Shown one piece after another: positions 13,830 through 21,453 of a stretch of 35,479 nucleotides of DNA. Origin of the DNA: Pseudomonadota bacterium. GTDB lineage: Bacteria > Bdellovibrionota_C > UBA2361 > SZUA-149. The notes under the pieces were generated by a model. It worked only from the letters and a program-made list of their open reading frames with translations. It was not told the DNA's origin and did no database searches. A program made the position numbers and the translations under genes. Position 1 is the stretch's first letter. Every line of letters starts with the position of its first letter. The stretch lies in the NCBI GenBank assembly GCA_029555385.1, contig JAKPSH010000242.1:1-35479 (forward strand), given 5' to 3'.

Positions 13830-15238
13830 AGCAGGCATTTTCTTTTTCTGGACCGCCGCGGTTAAACGGCGAGATTTTCGTTCCCGGCGACAAATCAATT
13901 ACCCACCGGGCGGTGATGTTCGGTGCTTTTGCCGGAGGAACTAGCTGCATTGAGACATCATGCTTGGGCCGGGATAACTTGGCGACGATCCGCATCATGC
14001 GCCAGTTAGGCGTGCAGATCGGCGGTGAGCTCAGCGCATCAATGCACGCGCTTGCTTGCGAAGAAGGACTTGCCGGTTTCAAAAAAACAACTGAATCGTT
14101 GTGCCGCCTTTTGATTCATGGTGCAGGCGTAGATTCTTTGGGCAAACCGGACGGGGTGTTGGACTGCGGCAATTCTGGAACGACTGCCCGGCTTATTGCC
14201 GGAGTTCTCGCCGGAAGGTCTTTCTCGGCGGAGCTTACCGGCGATGACAGTTTGCGCCGCAGGCCGTTTTTGCGCATTACCGAGCCGCTTTCTCTGATGG
14301 GGGCGTCGTTCAGCGGGGATCGCCTGCCCTTTGCGGTTTCCGGGGGGGAGCTGCGGGGTATTGAGTACCGCTCAGTTCGCGCATCAGCTCAGGTAAAAAG
14401 CGCTGTGATTTTAGCCGGGCTGCAGGCGGCAGGACAGACCGTGCTGATTGAGCCGCGCAAGTCGCGGGACCACACCGAGCTGATGCTTCAAGCAATGGGC
14501 GCGGCGCTGGTTGTGGAGGATGCGCCGGAAGGAAGTTCGCGTGTAACTGTTTCACCGTGTGATCATGTGCTTGCGCCGCTTGAAGCCAAGATTCCCGGTG
14601 ATTTTTCCGCAGCGGCATTTTTCCTTGTTGCAGGAAGTATCTATCCCGGCTCCCGCGTGCTCATTCGCGATGTGGGCTTCAACCCGACACGCACTGGTTT
14701 GTTTGCAGTTCTGCAGCGGATGGGAGCGGCAATGAAGGTGCACAATCAGCGAGTCTCGGGCGGCGAAGTGGTGGTTGATCTCGAAGTGCAAAGCGCACCT
14801 CTGCGGGGTGTGGACATCAGCGCCGACGATGTTGTTTTGGCTATTGACGAAATCCCAATTCTCGCAGTTGCTTGTGCCTTTGCCGACGGCGTCTCGCACA
14901 TTTCCGGTGCGGAAGAACTGCGAGTAAAAGAGAGTGATCGCCTGGCGATGATCGCGGCGCTTTTGCGTGATTTCGGCGTTGTCGTGGAAGAGCTAAGCGA
15001 CGGTTTGATCATCAACGGCAGTGCCGGGCTTCGGCAGCGCTTTGCACAGCACGCACCTGCGCAAGACGCGCCAGCGCAGTCGGAACCATCCTGGCGGCTA
15101 AGCGGAGACCATCGGATAGCGATGTGCGGCGCCGTTGTTGAAGGACTTTGCCGCAAAGGATTTGTATTAGAAGACGCTAAAGCCGTGGAAACGTCTTTCC
15201 CGGAGTTTGTTAAGTGTTTTGAGACACTTGGAGCTTAA
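13826..15238 (+). CDS. aroA: 3-phosphoshikimate 1-carboxyvinyltransferase (EPSP synthase)
   Basis: It joins shikimate-3-phosphate and PEP to make EPSP in the shikimate pathway; cytoplasmic. Family signatures present: PGDKSITHRA near the N terminus with the substrate-binding Lys, GNSGTTARL, SAQVKSAVILAGL, DEIPILAV with the catalytic Asp, RVKESDR and GDHRIAM. At 470 residues it is about 40 longer than usual. Extra residues appear before VLDCGNSGTT (an Ala/Cys-rich segment around residues 70-100) and before GDHRIAM (an Ala/Gln/Pro stretch). The RPM motif of many bacterial enzymes reads RPF. GTG start with a 4-base overlap with pheA. All catalytic residues I can judge are kept, so it should be active. 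Confidence 0.93.
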   Translation: MKQAFSFSGPPRLNGEIFVPGDKSITHRAVMFGAFAGGTSCIETSCLGRDNLATIRIMRQLGVQIGGELSASMHALACEEGLAGFKKTTESLCRLLIHGAGVDSLGKPDGVLDCGNSGTTARLIAGVLAGRSFSAELTGDDSLRRRPFLRITEPLSLMGASFSGDRLPFAVSGGELRGIEYRSVRASAQVKSAVILAGLQAAGQTVLIEPRKSRDHTELMLQAMGAALVVEDAPEGSSRVTVSPCDHVLAPLEAKIPGDFSAAAFFLVAGSIYPGSRVLIRDVGFNPTRTGLFAVLQRMGAAMKVHNQRVSGGEVVVDLEVQSAPLRGVDISADDVVLAIDEIPILAVACAFADGVSHISGAEELRVKESDRLAMIAALLRDFGVVVEELSDGLIINGSAGLRQRFAQHAPAQDAPAQSEPSWRLSGDHRIAMCGAVVEGLCRKGFVLEDAKAVETSFPEFVKCFETLGA

Positions 15239-15258
15239 GTCCGCAGAGTGCTGCGGAC
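15239..15258 (+). repeat. Hairpin in the aroA-cmk gap
   Basis: gtccgcag (15239-15246) pairs with 15251-15258 around agtg, directly after the aroA stop. No T-run follows, so it may stabilise or process the mRNA rather than terminate it. Confidence 0.6.
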
Positions 15259-15279
15259 AGTTCGTGTCGAGGAGTGTTT

Positions 15280-15954
15280 GTGATTGTTACGATTGATGGA
15301 CCAGCGGGGTCAGGAAAGTCGACAGTAGCCCGCAAACTTGCTAATAAGCTTGGGTTTATTCACCTCAATTCGGGTGCTCTTTTTCGTGCCGTTGGGCTTA
15401 AGGCTCAGGCGGAAGGTGTGCCGCTTGAGGATGACTGCGCGGTGGCGGATATCGCATCCCGGATGCGGTTTGAATTTAAGCTGACTCAGCATGGCGGCGA
15501 ACGAAGAACGGTGCTCTTCGTTGATGGTGAGGACATTGGTGCGCGCTTGAGCAGTGACGAGGCAGGCTATGCTGCCTCGCGCATTGGTGTGCTGCCCCGT
15601 CTGCGGGAGGTGCTGCTTAATGTCCAGCGCAAAGTGGCGCAGGGATGTTCTGTAGTCCTTGAAGGACGCGATGCCGGTACGGTTGTTTTTCCGTGGGCGG
15701 AAGCCAAGTTCTACCTGGATGCGGCAGCGGAGGTCCGGGCAAAGCGGCGCTTTGACGAACTGGTTTCGTATGGCGCGGATTCGATCAGCGTAGAAAGCGT
15801 GCTGCGCGACATGACGGCGCGGGATGAACGTGAAATGACAAGGGAGGTTGCTCCGCTCCGGCCCGCAGCGGATGCGATGATTGTCGACACGACTGATTTG
15901 TCTATTGAGCAAGTAGTCGAAAAATTGCGGGCGGCAGTTGAAGAAAAACAGTAG
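15280..15954 (+). CDS. cmk: Cytidylate kinase
   Basis: It phosphorylates CMP and dCMP using ATP. The protein is 224 residues. P-loop TIDGPAGSGKST is at the N terminus; EGRDAGTVVFPWAEAKFYLD and the RAKRRF lid/NMP-binding segment follow; then REMTREVAPLRPAADA, typical of this family, and DTTDLSIEQVVEKL near the C terminus. The start at GTG 15280 was chosen because gaggag (15269-15274) lies 5 bases upstream; a GTG at 15274 overlaps that site. The usual IGTVVF reads AGTVVF. It sits between aroA and rpsA, a neighbourhood found in many proteobacteria. Confidence 0.94.
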   Translation: MIVTIDGPAGSGKSTVARKLANKLGFIHLNSGALFRAVGLKAQAEGVPLEDDCAVADIASRMRFEFKLTQHGGERRTVLFVDGEDIGARLSSDEAGYAASRIGVLPRLREVLLNVQRKVAQGCSVVLEGRDAGTVVFPWAEAKFYLDAAAEVRAKRRFDELVSYGADSISVESVLRDMTARDEREMTREVAPLRPAADAMIVDTTDLSIEQVVEKLRAAVEEKQ

Positions 15955-15970
15955 CGCCTTTGCGCGGTCC

Positions 15971-15997
15971 TGCCGGAACAGTATTGTTTTTCCGGCA
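15971..15997 (+). repeat. Hairpin in the cmk-rpsA gap
   Basis: tgccggaa and ttccggca (15990-15997) form an 8-bp stem whose loop includes aacagtattgtt. It is 18 bases before rpsA. No T-run follows it, but ttttt occurs within the loop/right arm. It may act as an attenuator or processing site; S1 genes are often regulated at the leader. Confidence 0.45.
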
Positions 15998-16014
15998 AAC
16001 GGCGAGGGCAGATT

Positions 16015-17766
16015 ATGAAAAACACAACAACTAATATTATGAACCAGCAGGAAATTATTACAAACAGCAGCAGTACAGTTGATCTAGAGTTTGAGCAGTT
16101 GCTCAAAGATAGTTTTGATGCGGCGCGGCCCGGACAGTTAGTAACTGGCACAATATTGGAGATCGGACGCGACTACGTAATTGTCGACATCGGCTTCAAA
16201 TCGGAAGGGCATGTTCCCGTATCCCAATTTACGGACCGTGAAGGCAAACTCAAGGTAAAAGTCGGCGATAGAGTTGAAGTCTTGATGCTGAGCAGCGAGA
16301 ACGAAAGCGGAGAAATCGTGCTTTCGCGCGATCGTGCTGAGCAGCTTCGCGTATGGAACGACCTGGAGGTGGCTTTTGGCGAAGAGCGTCCGGTGAGCGG
16401 AGTCGTCGTGCAGAAAGTCAAAGGCGGACTGCAGGTGGATGTCGGCGTGCCCGCGTTTCTCCCTGGTTCTCAGGTCGATATCCGCCCCCAGCGCAATTTG
16501 GATAAGTTCGTTGGCGAGTCGATGGAGTTCAAGATTTTAAAATTCAGCCGTGAACGGGGCAATATTGTGCTTTCCCGCCGCGTGGTGCTTGAGGCCGAGC
16601 GCAAGGCGCTGAAGCGCGACACGATTAATCAGCTCGCCGAAGGCGTTGTGATGGAAGGTGTGGTGAAAAACGTCACCGATTACGGCGCGTTCATCGACCT
16701 GGGCGGCATCGACGGACTGCTGCATATTACCGATATGTCTTGGGGCCGGGTGAACCATCCGGCGGAACTGCTCAGTGTCGGGCAGACAGTGCCTGTCGTC
16801 GTGCTCAAATATGACGAGGAGAACGAGCGCGTGAGCCTGGGCATGAAGCAGCTCAAAGACAACCCCTGGGAAAAGGTGGAAGCGAATTACCAGCCGGGCT
16901 CAAAAATTACCGGCAAAGTGGTCAGCCTCACCGATTACGGGGCATTTGTGCGCCTGGATGAAGGAATCGAGGGGCTGATTCACGTTTCGGAAATGAGCTG
17001 GACACGCAAGGTGCATCACCCGTCGAAGGTGCTCAGCATCGGGCAGGAAGTTGAAGCTGTCGTGCTGGAAGTCAGCGCGGAGAATCAGCGCATCAGCTTG
17101 GGCTTGAAGCAGTTGACTTCTAATCCGTGGCAGGAACTGGCCAGCGAATACCCGGTGGGTGCGCAGATTAAAGGCAAGGTGCGTTCGGTTACCGATTTCG
17201 GCATTTTTGTCAATGTCAAGGAGGATATCGACGGTCTGGTGCACGTATCCGACTTTTCCTGGACAAAGAAGATTAAAGACCCCAAGGAAATCAAGGATAT
17301 TTACAAGAAAGGCGATGAAGTTGATGCCGTGGTGCTGGAGATTGATCCGGAGAACGAACGTCTCAGCCTCGGCATCAAGCAGCTTACCCCGGATATCTGG
17401 GAATCCGTACCGCACCGTTATCCAACAGGTGCCCGGGTTAAGGGCTTGATTACAAGCATCACGGACTTCGGCATTTTTATGGAGCTGGAAGAGGGCGTTG
17501 AGGGCCTGATTCACGTTTCGCAGCTTGGGCTGCAGCGCGGCGACAATTTGCGCGAAAAGTTCCGGGTTGGCGAGGAAGTTGAAGCTGAAGTAATCAACGT
17601 TGACCGGACCGAACGGCGCATCAGCTTGAGCATGAAGCAAGCGAAGCGGCGCAAGGAAAAGGAAGAATACGCACAGTATTTGGAAGATTCCGGCGATGCC
17701 GTTACTTTCGGCGATCTGCTCCAGCAGCAGCTTAACCGCAGCCGCGAGGAAGAGCAGAAAGAGTAA
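16015..17766 (+). CDS. rpsA: 30S ribosomal protein S1
   Basis: A 583-residue protein with six S1 (OB-fold) RNA-binding domains, as in canonical S1. Two N-terminal divergent domains bind the ribosome (about 45-105 and 125-190). Four stronger repeats follow with T-D-Y/F-G-x-F and G-L-x-H-V/I-S cores: VTDYGAF...GLLHITDMSW, LTDYGAF...GLIHVSEMSW, VTDFGIF...GLVHVSDFSW, ITDFGIF...GLIHVSQL. S1 helps initiation on structured or weakly Shine-Dalgarno mRNAs. gagg lies 7 bases before the ATG. The C-terminal tail is charged (RRKEKEEYAQYL). It is the last gene of the operon, with a terminator 35 bases on. Confidence 0.96.
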   Translation: MKNTTTNIMNQQEIITNSSSTVDLEFEQLLKDSFDAARPGQLVTGTILEIGRDYVIVDIGFKSEGHVPVSQFTDREGKLKVKVGDRVEVLMLSSENESGEIVLSRDRAEQLRVWNDLEVAFGEERPVSGVVVQKVKGGLQVDVGVPAFLPGSQVDIRPQRNLDKFVGESMEFKILKFSRERGNIVLSRRVVLEAERKALKRDTINQLAEGVVMEGVVKNVTDYGAFIDLGGIDGLLHITDMSWGRVNHPAELLSVGQTVPVVVLKYDEENERVSLGMKQLKDNPWEKVEANYQPGSKITGKVVSLTDYGAFVRLDEGIEGLIHVSEMSWTRKVHHPSKVLSIGQEVEAVVLEVSAENQRISLGLKQLTSNPWQELASEYPVGAQIKGKVRSVTDFGIFVNVKEDIDGLVHVSDFSWTKKIKDPKEIKDIYKKGDEVDAVVLEIDPENERLSLGIKQLTPDIWESVPHRYPTGARVKGLITSITDFGIFMELEEGVEGLIHVSQLGLQRGDNLREKFRVGEEVEAEVINVDRTERRISLSMKQAKRRKEKEEYAQYLEDSGDAVTFGDLLQQQLNRSREEEQKE

Positions 17767-17800
17767 GCGCGGTGCTTCCGCAAAGAAAACACGCGAACAA

Positions 17801-17838
17801 GGGCCGGCGGGAAGCATCCCGCCGGCCCTTTTCTTTTG
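17801..17838 (+). terminator. Intrinsic terminator after rpsA
   Basis: gggccggcggg (17801-17811) pairs with cccgccggccc (17818-17828) around a 6-base loop, followed by ttttctttt. It ends the pheA-aroA-cmk-rpsA transcript. Confidence 0.92.
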
Positions 17839-17855
17839 AGGTTCAGTGGTGCTCT

Positions 17856-19013
17856 ATGGCTTTAGCAAATACATTCCATCCTTCCGGTCTGGTGCGGCTA
17901 AGTTTATTTTGTGCGCTGCTTGTTTGCTTGACCTTCGCGGCAAGTGCGCGGTGCGCTGAGGCGGATGATGCGGTGAAGGTCGGCTTTTTAGCGCCGCTTA
18001 CGGGAGACATGGCCGCATTCGGCACCGATGGACGGCGGGCCGCCGAGTTTGCGCTGGAGGATTTCCAGCCGCAGCGTAAGCTCAAAGAAAAGAAATTGCA
18101 GCTCGTGGTCGAGGACAGCCAGTGCTCAGGAAAGACGAGCGCTGCTGCGGCAAGCCGGCTGACCGCGATTGAGCATGTTCAAGCCATTGTGCATTGCGGG
18201 TGCAGTACGGAAGTGCTGAGTGCTGCGCCGATTATTGAACGCGCCAAGACCGTGCTCCTGGCCAGCGCCTCAGAGAGTGCGGCAATCAGCCAGGCCGGGG
18301 AATATATTTTTCGCATCTCACCCAATACGCGGCAGGCGGGAAGCGACTTGGCTGAATGGATCGCCGGCAGCGGCTTTCGCCGCGCCGCGTTGATTACCGA
18401 GAACCTTGACTATGCACTGAGTCTGCGCGATGAATTTGTCCGCAACTTCACAAAGCTTCACGGCGTGATCGCCGCGGATGAAACCTATAACCCGGCAGAA
18501 AACGATTTTCGCATCCTTTTGAGCCGTATCCGGGCAACAAAGCCGGATGTGCTTTTCGTCAATCCTCAGACGGGGCTCAAAGCCGGGCTGATCGTCAAGC
18601 ATCTGCGCGAGATCAACTGGACGACACCGGTATTCGGCAACTATGCGTTTAACCTGCAGGATGCGCCGCGGGCCGCCGGCGGATACGAAGTGCTCACCGG
18701 GGTGCGCTTTGTCGACTATCCGGTTGTCAGCGGAAAGGCGGGAGAAACGCTGCTCGCTCGTTTCCGTAAGAGATATGGCGAACCGCAGTCGGATTTTAAT
18801 ATCGCGGCGACATACGACGCCGCGATGCTTACGCTGGAAGCCATTGATCAAGCAGGAAATAATGGCGTCAAAATCCGCGACTATTTTTACGCACTGCCGC
18901 AATATGCGGGAATGGCATGTGTTTACCGTTTCGACAAGAACGGTGATGCAGAAGGCATCCATTATTCGCGAAAAGAAGTGGGACCAGGAGGCGTTGCTGT
19001 AATTCGGCCGTAG
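17856..19013 (+). CDS. Periplasmic branched-chain-amino-acid-type binding protein
   Basis: A 385-residue exported protein of the Peripla_BP_6/LivK family (type I periplasmic binding fold). It has a basic start, a hydrophobic core (LSLFCALLVCLTFAASA) and a likely signal peptidase site near residue 34. The mature part begins KVGFLAPLTGDMAAFGTDGRRAAE, the typical LivK opening, and ends with a family-like C-terminal lobe. The ATG at 17856 was chosen because an earlier TTG/CTG-type start at 17772 would put the rpsA terminator inside the gene. The LivHMGF transporter parts are absent, so it may feed a transporter encoded elsewhere or act as a sensor. Ligand unknown. Convergent with the next gene, 11 bases apart. 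Confidence 0.85.
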   Translation: MALANTFHPSGLVRLSLFCALLVCLTFAASARCAEADDAVKVGFLAPLTGDMAAFGTDGRRAAEFALEDFQPQRKLKEKKLQLVVEDSQCSGKTSAAAASRLTAIEHVQAIVHCGCSTEVLSAAPIIERAKTVLLASASESAAISQAGEYIFRISPNTRQAGSDLAEWIAGSGFRRAALITENLDYALSLRDEFVRNFTKLHGVIAADETYNPAENDFRILLSRIRATKPDVLFVNPQTGLKAGLIVKHLREINWTTPVFGNYAFNLQDAPRAAGGYEVLTGVRFVDYPVVSGKAGETLLARFRKRYGEPQSDFNIAATYDAAMLTLEAIDQAGNNGVKIRDYFYALPQYAGMACVYRFDKNGDAEGIHYSRKEVGPGGVAVIRP

Positions 19014-19024
19014 CCTGCCGGTAT

Positions 19025-20212
19025 TTAGGCGGTGAGCCGCTTGCCCCAGTACCAAACGGCGAGCATGGCCAGCGGGTACCAGGCCAAGTGGTGCTGGCTG
19101 AGCGGTGTTGAAAGATTAAGGATAAAGCAAGCAGCATTAATGCCTAAAACAGCAAACAGAATCTTCAGGCGGTTCCGGACAGGGACGGCGGCGGCAGTGC
19201 TCCGGCTGACTAAGGCAGTTTGGACGATGAGAAGAATAACAAAATCATGCGACCAGCAGTATGGCGCAGTAAGCACGGAAAGGCACAGAGCGGGCGGCAG
19301 ATTTTCAACGGCAAGAATCTTAGGTGTGCGCTGGACTGCAACCGCAGCAAAGATGGCTAAGGTTATTCCGGGAATCAGCCAAAGCGGCCAGGTGTGCAGG
19401 GAACCAGTTGCTGCAAACACGGTGTAACGAATAATCCCCGCCAGTGTGGCGGAGATCTGCGCTCCGGCTGAACTATGCACCGAACTATACCATGATGGGA
19501 AAGCAAGCGGGCTCACATAGTGAGCCGTCAGAACCAGCGCACACAATGCGCCGGCAAAAGCGGCAGCGCTTCGCCAGTTCCGGGAAAACAACGTATGCAA
19601 GGCAAAAGCAGCAAGCACCAGATATACGACATGGGCCTTAAAGGTAAGCAGCACTGCGGCAAACCCCGCTAAAAAATATTGTTTCTTTCTGGCAAAATGC
19701 ACTGCGGCGATCGTGCCCAGTGCAAGGAGCGGTCCGACATGCCCCCAGCGGAGCACCGACCAAAGTGGGAAAAATGAACAAAGCACAAGAGCAAGCAGGG
19801 GTAAGCGGACTGGCTGCTTGGAGAATATGCGCCATGTCAAAGCGGCGCTGGCTACGGCGCAGGCGATCATCAAAAGAAGCCACAGAGTTGCCGCGTAAGG
19901 AAAGCTGAACTGGTAGACCAAAGAAAGAACCGGCAGCGACCAGGGAACGAGAAATACGCCGGGCGAATAACGATAATCGCAGCCGGCAAGCGCCAGCCTG
20001 TGGTGCAAGTCGTTTATTGAATATGGGTCTGCGCCGAGGAGGAAATTCTGTACGCAAGCCCAGTTGATCAGCAAATCAAGCAAGTCGTAGCGTCCTGCCG
20101 GGCCGCAGCGCAGCTGCATTTGTGCAGAAACCGACAAGATCGACCATCCGAGGCTCACGCAGCAAAGTGCTGCGGCGGTGATGAGAATTACGTTTCGAAC
20201 ACGCATGGTCAT
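19025..20212 (-). CDS. GT87-like (DUF2029) membrane glycosyltransferase
   Basis: About 395 residues with roughly ten hydrophobic segments, resembling the GT-C glycosyltransferases of family GT87/DUF2029 that move mannose or other sugars from polyprenyl-phosphate donors on the outer face of the membrane. Seen: a first membrane helix, then an extracytoplasmic loop with acidic residues and YSINDLHH, then a CDYRYSPGVFLVPW loop matching the family's Y-x-P-type motif, then alternating helices, ending WYWGKRLTA. An ATG at 20212 is preferred over the TTG at 20221; neither has a strong site, and the ATG at 20206 is also possible. The acceptor is unknown; no other envelope-glycan genes are adjacent. 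Confidence 0.7.
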   Translation of the reverse strand: MTMRVRNVILITAAALCCVSLGWSILSVSAQMQLRCGPAGRYDLLDLLINWACVQNFLLGADPYSINDLHHRLALAGCDYRYSPGVFLVPWSLPVLSLVYQFSFPYAATLWLLLMIACAVASAALTWRIFSKQPVRLPLLALVLCSFFPLWSVLRWGHVGPLLALGTIAAVHFARKKQYFLAGFAAVLLTFKAHVVYLVLAAFALHTLFSRNWRSAAAFAGALCALVLTAHYVSPLAFPSWYSSVHSSAGAQISATLAGIIRYTVFAATGSLHTWPLWLIPGITLAIFAAVAVQRTPKILAVENLPPALCLSVLTAPYCWSHDFVILLIVQTALVSRSTAAAVPVRNRLKILFAVLGINAACFILNLSTPLSQHHLAWYPLAMLAVWYWGKRLTA

Positions 20213-20394
20213 TGCGGCCAATCTTAAATAGTCAAGATACTTCGAGGCTTAACGTGTTTTTCTGGGCGGCGCAACAGGCGGGCTTTGCGACAAATGATTC
20301 AAGAATCCCGGCAATAGTCCGAAATACTATAATAAGGGTTCGCTCGCGGGGCGGACAGGGAGTTTCACGTCTTTGGGCAGGGATGCACAGCGCC

Positions 20395-21264
20395 ATGTCG
20401 CTAATTGAGCGCATAAATAGTGAACTGATCACCGTTCTTTCCGGAGGAAAGCGCACATCGGCGGGACAAACCGGGGGCCTGGCTTCTGCGGGCAGCGCCG
20501 CTTCAATCAATCTGGCCCAGGGACTGGATGAGCTGCGCAGCGCTTTTTCTGCGTCGTACGAGCGTATGTCTGAAGCGCACAGCTTGTTTGTGAGCGTGCA
20601 GAGCACGCTGCAGCAGCTCGCTGATGCTGCTGGCGGCCTGGTTGAGCTTGCCCGGCAAGCTGCTGCTCCGGATGATTCTGTAAACCGCGCGAGTCTGGAG
20701 ACGCGCTTCCGGGATCTGATTTTTGAGTTCCGCAAGATTCAAGATGAAGCTGTGCAGGCCGGGTTCGATTCTTTAGATAAAAACGATATTGCCGCCGCGC
20801 TTGCCGAAAGCGGGGTGAACCTCCAAGCAGCGACCGGGTTGGCCCAGGCTTTCCGCCGTCTTGCGCCTGTTGACGGCGAGCTTGGCTACAGCGCCGTTTT
20901 GCAGGCTGTGGCCATTGACGGTGGTACGGCAGTCGTGTCGCCGCGAGATCCTTTGGACAATCACCTAAGAAGTCAAGTTGAGGCAGAAGCCGCCTTAGAC
21001 CAGCTGCTCCGGTTTAAAAGTGATATTGAAAATGACCTGAAGAATGCGACGGCGATTGCACAGGAATTGCTTGGCGCACAGCAGTTCGCTTTAGCCGGAT
21101 ACAGTGCATCGGGCACTGTCGCGGCGCGTCTTACCAGCAGTGCGGATGCGCAGACCGTTGCGCAAGATTTAATCAACGAAATAAGAAAAACAGCAAGGGA
21201 CAACTCGCTGTCTGCGCACAGCGCGATTGACCGGGAACTAGCCTCTGAGCTGCTTAGCGAATAA
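20395..21264 (+). CDS. Divergent flagellin-domain protein
   Basis: A 289-residue protein whose N terminus follows the flagellin/FlgL D0-D1 pattern: RINSELITVLSGGKRTSAG then GGLASA (compare L-S-S-G-x-R-I-N-S-A-x-D-D-A-A-G-L-A), then a long helix SVQSTLQQLADAAGGLVELARQAA and a RASLETRFRDL segment matching the second D1 helix. The C-terminal third is helical (ALDQLLRFKSDIENDL, AQELLGAQQ), again flagellin-like. The central variable region is very short. No flagellar genes and no sigma-28 promoter are nearby; a TATAAT at 20328-20333 is 60 bases upstream. The ATG at 20395 is a choice among several, including 20383 and an open frame to 20212; none has an ideal site. Confidence 0.65.
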   Translation: MSLIERINSELITVLSGGKRTSAGQTGGLASAGSAASINLAQGLDELRSAFSASYERMSEAHSLFVSVQSTLQQLADAAGGLVELARQAAAPDDSVNRASLETRFRDLIFEFRKIQDEAVQAGFDSLDKNDIAAALAESGVNLQAATGLAQAFRRLAPVDGELGYSAVLQAVAIDGGTAVVSPRDPLDNHLRSQVEAEAALDQLLRFKSDIENDLKNATAIAQELLGAQQFALAGYSASGTVAARLTSSADAQTVAQDLINEIRKTARDNSLSAHSAIDRELASELLSE

Positions 21265-21405
21265 CGCCAGTCAAACCGCCCTGGGGCAACATTCGCTTAT
21301 CGGTTAACCGCAAGGCGTTGCGGCTAAGTGACACAGGCCAGCCATTAGCTTATATTATTTCTCCATATTTATTTCCCAATGACGGTTTGCGCGTATAGAC
21401 TGGCG
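21265..21405. repeat. Long-range inverted repeat upstream of mutS
   Basis: cgccagtc (21265-21272), directly followed by aaaccg, is matched inverted at 21383-21405: cggttt, then 9 extra bases, then gactggcg. Inside lie a hairpin (21308-21313/21318-21323) and the palindrome cggttaaccg (21301-21310). The 189-base gap has no gene. Function unknown. Confidence 0.55.
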
Positions 21406-21453
21406 CTAAACAACTGTAATTAATGTCTTTTTGTTTGGTTGTGAGATTCTTTA

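Noticed and set aside
17772..17855. Upstream start for the binding protein
   Set aside because: It would put the rpsA terminator stem inside the coding region and place 28 charged residues before the signal peptide.
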